Source: a bacterium
GTDB lineage: Bacteria; Patescibacteriota; Gracilibacteria; JAUYGZ01
Length of the DNA stretch: 9,178 nt
Assembly (NCBI GenBank): GCA_030699855.1
Contig: JAUYKR010000077.1
Coordinates: 1-9,178 of the forward strand
Direction: 5' to 3'
Below, one piece after another: positions 5,945 through 9,178 of the stretch; positions within the stretch are counted from its first letter, which is position 1; every line of letters begins with the position of its first letter. The translations under genes and the position numbers were made by a program. Under the pieces are notes generated by a model. It saw only the letters and a program-made list of their open reading frames with translations. It was not told where the DNA came from and did no database searches.

Positions 5945-6850
5945 TCACTGAAGAGACGGTTGTCCCCTCTGAATCCGAAAGGGAATTTCCTGAACAAGGA
6001 TATCACCGCCTTTCTGGAAGAGAATATCTAGCGCAAGACCGCTTTGGACGGCTTTGCTCCAGTACTGGTCAAAAACGAAATTTCCGAGGGAGTAGTAAAT
6101 ATTTTTGCCCAAAAACACCTCATGATCTTGAACCACATGGGGATGATGACCGATGATCAGATCCACTCCGGCATCAACCATCCCATGGCCCTTGTCGCGC
6201 TGCTTAAAATTCGCAATAGTTTTATATTCGTCACCCCAGTGAATGACTAAAATCACGAAGTCATTCCGTTCCTTTAGCTCCTTCACTTTTCGCTTAGCTT
6301 CTTCCCAATCAACCGGAAAGTTCACCTCATTGATGCCAATAAACCCCAATCGGACATCATTCAGCTGTGTTTCATACACATCATACTCAAACATATTCAT
6401 GGGGTTTCCCACCGTGGAGATGCCGAATCGATGAAGGCTCTCCAAAGTTGACTCCCACCCTTGAGCACTATGATCCCAGGTGTGATTATTAGCTAAGCTG
6501 ACAAGATTAAATCCATATTTTTTCAGAAGGGCTGGAACCAGATCGGGATCAAAGGCAAAAATAGGGGTCAAATCCCGCCTCTTCTTGGCTTTCAGCAACG
6601 GCCCTTCTAAATTTGCCATGACCAGATCAAAGTCTTGAGCATCTATGCCATCCGAACCAAAGATTTTTTGAAAAGGATAGTCCTCACCATTCAGTTCCAT
6701 CAGTCGCGCCACATCGCGTCCGAGCATAAGGTCCCCAAAAGCAAGCATTCTGGCCTGCCCAGATGATCCAACCAGGTTAGCAGAAAAGTCGGAACAGCCG
6801 GCACTGCTAAGAATAAGAACTAATGCAAGAATCACGAAAAGTATTCGCAT
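5945..6850 (-). CDS. CapA-family (PGA_cap, metallophosphoesterase-like) lipoprotein
   Basis: A 301-aa protein of the CapA family (PF09587), related to calcineurin-like phosphoesterases and named after the poly-gamma-glutamate capsule protein. The ATG at 6850 gives a lipoprotein signal peptide: MRILFVILALVLILSSAGC, with lipobox Cys19. It is therefore expected to be secreted and lipid-anchored. Family motifs in order are FGDLMLGRDV (38-47), NLEGP (80-84), SLANNHTWDH (118-127), HWGDEY (204-209), GHHPHVVQ (234-241) and SLGNFVFDQYW (254-264), so the putative metal site looks intact. The start lies 10 bp after the carA stop; a longer frame reaching 6988 would overlap carA and lose the signal peptide. 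No capB/capC-type genes are nearby, so a role in poly-glutamate synthesis cannot be claimed. A cell-envelope phosphoesterase or ligase-associated role is the safe statement. Confidence 0.9.
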   Translation of the reverse strand: MRILFVILALVLILSSAGCSDFSANLVGSSGQARMLAFGDLMLGRDVARLMELNGEDYPFQKIFGSDGIDAQDFDLVMANLEGPLLKAKKRRDLTPIFAFDPDLVPALLKKYGFNLVSLANNHTWDHSAQGWESTLESLHRFGISTVGNPMNMFEYDVYETQLNDVRLGFIGINEVNFPVDWEEAKRKVKELKERNDFVILVIHWGDEYKTIANFKQRDKGHGMVDAGVDLIIGHHPHVVQDHEVFLGKNIYYSLGNFVFDQYWSKAVQSGLALDILFQKGGDILVQEIPFRIQRGQPSLQ

Positions 6851-6860
6851 ATCAGCATCG

Positions 6861-7940
6861 CTAGAGATCCGAAGCAAACTTATCGAAGATCCATTCTGTA
6901 TCCTCCGGGCCCGGTACGGCCTCCGGGTGAAATTGAACCGAATAGAAGGGTTTACTGACGTGGTGGATGCCCTCCACGCTGTCGTCATTCAGGTTCTGAA
7001 ACCATACTCTGTAAGCCTTCGGCAGGGACTTGGGGCGAATGGCGAAACCGTGATTCTGGGTGGTGATGTAACACTTCTTGGTATCCAGGTCCATAACCGG
7101 TTGATTCTGGGAACGATTCCCAAATTTCATCTTATACGTCATTCCACCGGCGGCCAGGCCCATGATTTGGGTCCCCAGGCAAATGCCAAGAATGGGCTTA
7201 TTTTGATGCTCCAAAGCGTGTTCCATCAGCTCAATCGTCTTCTTGACGATCTTTGGATCGCCCGGGCCGTTAGAAAACAGAAGCCCGTGGTATTTTTTCA
7301 TATCCGGATTCGCGAAGAAGTCGTAGTCCCAGGGCACGCGAATGACAGTGATCTTCCTCTTCAGCAAAGAGCGAATAATATTCTCCTTCACCCCGCAATC
7401 GACGAGAATAACCGTCTTCTTCCCGGCTGGATACACAATCGGTTCCTTGCAGGAAACCTCGGCCACAAGGTTTCTGACATTCGGATCGTCAAAATCTCCC
7501 TTTCTATCGTTGGCCAGGGCCACTATTTTTCCCAACATCGCCCCCTTTTCCCGCAATCGCTTGGTCAGAGCCCTGGTATCAATGCCGGTAATGGCCGGAA
7601 CATCCTGCTCTTCCAGCCACTCTCCCAAGCTTTTTGCGGCAGTCCAGTGCGAATAGGTGTCGCTATACTCGGAAACAATGACGCCACTCAAGTGGATCCG
7701 ATCCGATTCAAAACCCCGCACTACCCCCTGATCCTTTTCCATATTTGTGACCCCGTAGTTCCCCTGCAGGGGATAGGTGAGGACCAGGATTTGCCCCCTA
7801 TAACTGGGATCCGTAAGCGATTGAGGGTAACCGACCATGCCCGTCGTAAACACCACCTCCCCAGCGGATTCTTTCAGCTTTCCGAAAGAATTTCCGTGGA
7901 ATTCGCTCCCGTCTTCCAGGACAAGTTTCAGTTTAAACAT
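6861..7940 (-). CDS. carA: Carbamoyl-phosphate synthase small (glutamine-hydrolysing) subunit
   Basis: The product (359 aa, usual family length) hydrolyses glutamine and channels ammonia to the large subunit CarB, feeding pyrimidine and arginine synthesis. The N-terminal CPSase small-chain domain (about 1-130) carries FTTGMVGYPQSLTDPSY, LTYPLQGNYG and ITGIDTRALTKRLR. The C-terminal class I glutamine amidotransferase domain (about 175-356) has FSNGPGDP, the nucleophile Cys254 in GICLGTQ, ITTQNHGFA, and His338/Glu340 in VQFHPEA. The full Cys-His-Glu triad is therefore present. The motif usually reads GICLGHQ, and here the His after the Gly is Thr (residue 257). FGNRSQNQPV is also a variant of the common NHPV form. 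The ATG at 7940 has no Shine-Dalgarno. carB is not in this window. capA follows 10 bp downstream and is probably co-transcribed. Confidence 0.96.
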   Translation of the reverse strand: MFKLKLVLEDGSEFHGNSFGKLKESAGEVVFTTGMVGYPQSLTDPSYRGQILVLTYPLQGNYGVTNMEKDQGVVRGFESDRIHLSGVIVSEYSDTYSHWTAAKSLGEWLEEQDVPAITGIDTRALTKRLREKGAMLGKIVALANDRKGDFDDPNVRNLVAEVSCKEPIVYPAGKKTVILVDCGVKENIIRSLLKRKITVIRVPWDYDFFANPDMKKYHGLLFSNGPGDPKIVKKTIELMEHALEHQNKPILGICLGTQIMGLAAGGMTYKMKFGNRSQNQPVMDLDTKKCYITTQNHGFAIRPKSLPKAYRVWFQNLNDDSVEGIHHVSKPFYSVQFHPEAVPGPEDTEWIFDKFASDL

Positions 7941-7973
7941 AAGGGTTACTTATGGTATTTCATTCCACGCTGA

Positions 7974-8001
7974 ATAGTAAAGATTCTATAGAGTTGTTCA
8001 A
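7974..8001 (-). promoter_or_regulatory. Weak candidate promoter for carA
   Basis: Minus strand: -35 TTGAAC at 7996-8001, 16-bp spacer, -10 TACTAT at 7974-7979, each four of six to consensus. It lies in the 133-bp gap before carA and would give a leader of roughly 27 nt. Otherwise I see no riboswitch, PyrR-type attenuator or strong terminator in this gap. Confidence 0.35.
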
Positions 8002-8073
8002 GCAAAACTGGTCGCAGCAGCTGATGGCTCATAGTAGTCATCTTTATTTTTCCGAAGGCGAGTATCCGTACCT

Positions 8074-8478
8074 TCATAATGGTATGCCAAGATCAGATAA
8101 GGCTCTTTTAAATCCATTTAATGCCCCTTTCGCTTGGTATGAAGTTGCCTTGATGCCAATCTCATGAGCGATTTGATTTCTGAGCTTGTGAGCACTCCAA
8201 ACCGCGTTATTGTCGGAAAACACCTGGCGAGCTCCCTGTAGTTTTTCTCCCAAATTTCCCTTGAAGCCAGCCAGCTTTAGGGCGTGATCGAGCAGCTTGT
8301 CCGCCTTCATAATCGCCTGTTCAGGTTGACTCACCGCTTCGTTTTCCACCTCTTTCCACAGTTTTTGAATTTCCTTGATCTTCCCACGGGAAAGCCTTTT
8401 CTTTTTGTAGAGGAGCACATAGAGCCCCAGCAGAATTGTTATTCCTATGAGTAGCGCCACGATGATCTCAGCAGACAT
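8074..8478 (-). CDS. Small single-TM protein with HEPN-like RNxxxH motif, function unknown
   Basis: A 134-aa protein with one N-terminal membrane segment (about 4-24, then KKKRLSR, so the bulk is predicted cytosolic) and a helical soluble domain. Near the end it carries AHKLRNQIAHEIG with Arg100 and His105, which fits the R-N-x3-H signature of HEPN-fold proteins; DUF4145-like domains share this pattern. HEPN proteins include RNases and nucleotide-binding toxins, but the motif alone does not show that this one is active, and the all-helical context is the only further support. The stop of the preceding gene abuts its ATG (TAAATG), so the two are translationally coupled and likely work together. 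I do not recognise a specific named family. Confidence 0.8.
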   Translation of the reverse strand: MSAEIIVALLIGITILLGLYVLLYKKKRLSRGKIKEIQKLWKEVENEAVSQPEQAIMKADKLLDHALKLAGFKGNLGEKLQGARQVFSDNNAVWSAHKLRNQIAHEIGIKATSYQAKGALNGFKRALSDLGIPL

Positions 8479-9066
8479 TTAGGTATTGATAACAATATTT
8501 TCCGCTACAGTCTTGGCAAATTTGTTCAGGACATCACGGTCTGTTACCCCGGGGGGATTCAGGATTTCATCCTTATACTTCGCGATCAACTTTGCCGCCC
8601 GCTGCGGCTGATCGATATCGGCTATGGTGATGTCCATTCCCGAAGCCCTGACCAATGATACCTCTCCACAATTCAGGAATGTTTCCCTCACCCCTGTGCG
8701 GCGATAGCTGACCGACTCGATGTTGCGGTACTCGACCAGGATTGAACTCTGATCCAGAAACCCATCCCAGGTGACATTGATAACACCATGATTCGTGCAA
8801 AGAATGGCATCTCCGTACCAGTTAAACCAGGTATACAGGGTGAGGAGAAAGCTCAGCACGATCCAGGCATAAAAAAAGTAGCTGAGAGGGCTGCTGGGGC
8901 CCACAACATACAAAACTATCAAAATGGGGAGTATGTAGCCAAAAAGAGCGATCTTTATCATGTCACCGGCTATCAAGCTCCAGTGCCGGTGGATAGTGCA
9001 AAACAATACTTCATCCTCGCTGAGGTGGGAGCCAAACAGCAGGCGTTCAAAGAATTTCATGAGCAT
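8479..9066 (-). CDS. bPH2-like membrane protein with two TM segments
   Basis: A 195-aa protein with a short soluble N-terminus (SEDEVLFCTIHRHW), two membrane segments (about 36-56 and 64-82), and a domain beginning YGDAILCTNHGVINVTWDG that resembles the bacterial PH-like fold 2 (bPH2, PF03703, YdbT/YdbS group): LCTNHGVI..., a basic/aromatic strand region YRNIESVSYRRTG, and IADIDQPQRAAKLI as the closing helix. Family function is poorly known; it is thought to be a membrane-associated scaffold. The start is ATG at 9066, though an ATG two codons later at 9060 is equally possible. It overlaps nothing upstream, has a candidate promoter at 9093-9121, and is coupled to the RNxxxH protein downstream. 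Confidence 0.78.
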   Translation of the reverse strand: MLMKFFERLLFGSHLSEDEVLFCTIHRHWSLIAGDMIKIALFGYILPILIVLYVVGPSSPLSYFFYAWIVLSFLLTLYTWFNWYGDAILCTNHGVINVTWDGFLDQSSILVEYRNIESVSYRRTGVRETFLNCGEVSLVRASGMDITIADIDQPQRAAKLIAKYKDEILNPPGVTDRDVLNKFAKTVAENIVINT

Positions 9067-9092
9067 TCAAAAACAGAGGGTCAACCGCTCCC

Positions 9093-9121
9093 AGTATAGT
9101 CTTCTTGTCCTTATTTTCCAA
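9093..9121 (-). promoter_or_regulatory. Candidate promoter for the bPH2 / RNxxxH gene pair
   Basis: Minus strand: -35 TTGGAA at 9116-9121, 17-bp spacer, -10 TATACT at 9093-9098 (five of six to consensus). The -35 begins directly after the CCA of the tRNA-Leu, and the bPH2 ATG at 9066 is about 20 nt after the expected start site. The whole gap between the tRNA and the gene is only 55 bp. Confidence 0.5.
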
Positions 9122-9178
9122 TGGTGCCCAAGGTGGGACTCGAACCCACAATCCCGAGGGAACGCGATTTTGAGTCGC
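9122..9178 (-). tRNA. tRNA-Leu (anticodon CAA), 5' part beyond window edge, CCA encoded
   Basis: The minus strand shows the 3' two-thirds of a class II tRNA. It has the anticodon stem-loop GCGA-CTCAAAA-TCGC with CAA at the anticodon position, a long variable arm with stem TCCC/GGGA, a T arm GTGGG-TTCGAGT-CCCAC, the 3' acceptor strand CTTGGGC, discriminator A, and encoded CCA at 9122-9124. The long variable arm and the CAA anticodon identify leucine. The D arm and 5' acceptor strand lie outside the window. Confidence 0.92.

Noticed and set aside
6851..6988. Longer capA start overlapping carA by about 130 bp
   Set aside because: The ATG at 6850 gives a clean lipoprotein signal peptide, while the upstream residues are Arg-rich and only reflect the antiphase of the carA 3' end.
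6927..7973. 348-codon open frame on the plus strand
   Set aside because: It is antisense to carA, a strongly conserved enzyme with all motifs. The antisense product has no recognisable domain.
8040..8073. Possible terminator after the RNxxxH gene (stem GAAGG/CCTTC)
   Set aside because: Only five pairs with a 12-nt loop and no T-run follow in either direction.

Overview
The window looks like a piece of a bacterial genome, most likely from Candidate Phyla Radiation / Patescibacteria. This is an inference from gene content, not a proven placement. The pointers are a soluble PAS histidine kinase with an SHQLRTPLS H-box and an Ala/Arg/Lys-rich coiled coil, stand-alone receiver proteins, a class F-like sortase beside a secreted DUF3494 protein, a small membrane pair (bPH2-like plus a short RNxxxH protein), and start codons that mostly lack a clear Shine-Dalgarno sequence. 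TGA is used as a stop, so the standard bacterial code applies. Every gene lies on the minus strand, so biological order runs from high to low coordinates.

Right part (9178 to 5945): a tRNA-Leu(CAA) cut by the window edge, then a plausible promoter, a two-TM bPH2-like membrane protein, a one-TM protein with an RNxxxH motif (stop and start abut, TAAATG), carA (glutaminase subunit of carbamoyl-phosphate synthase), and a CapA-family lipoprotein 10 bp after carA. No carB is present.

Middle (5900 to 3411): a tRNA-Gly(UCC) with encoded CCA and a good sigma70-type promoter, then a three-gene signalling operon: receiver-only regulator, cytosolic PAS histidine kinase, and a second receiver-only regulator with an enlarged receiver domain. 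Neither regulator has a DNA-binding output domain. Upstream of the operon a 22-bp motif is repeated at 32-bp spacing and carries promoter-like elements.

Left part (3410 to 1): two tandem 46-bp repeats, each with an inverted repeat, lead into a 676-aa secreted protein. It has a signal peptide, a DUF3494 ice-binding-like beta-helix, a PDAP-rich repeat linker, a prealbumin-like domain, two DUF11-like domains each with a perfect EF-hand loop, and a C-terminal FPNTG-TM-KK sorting signal. The next gene is a sortase, whose hydrophobic anchor is encoded in frame but has no normal start codon. It is followed by a DUF2723 (GT117/TMEM260-like) membrane glycosyltransferase truncated by the window edge. 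The simplest reading is a surface-display locus: a secreted, Ca2+-stiffened, sortase-anchored adhesin or ice-binding-like protein with its own sortase and perhaps its own glycosyltransferase, next to a two-component system that might sense when to use it. The link to the two-component system is by position only.
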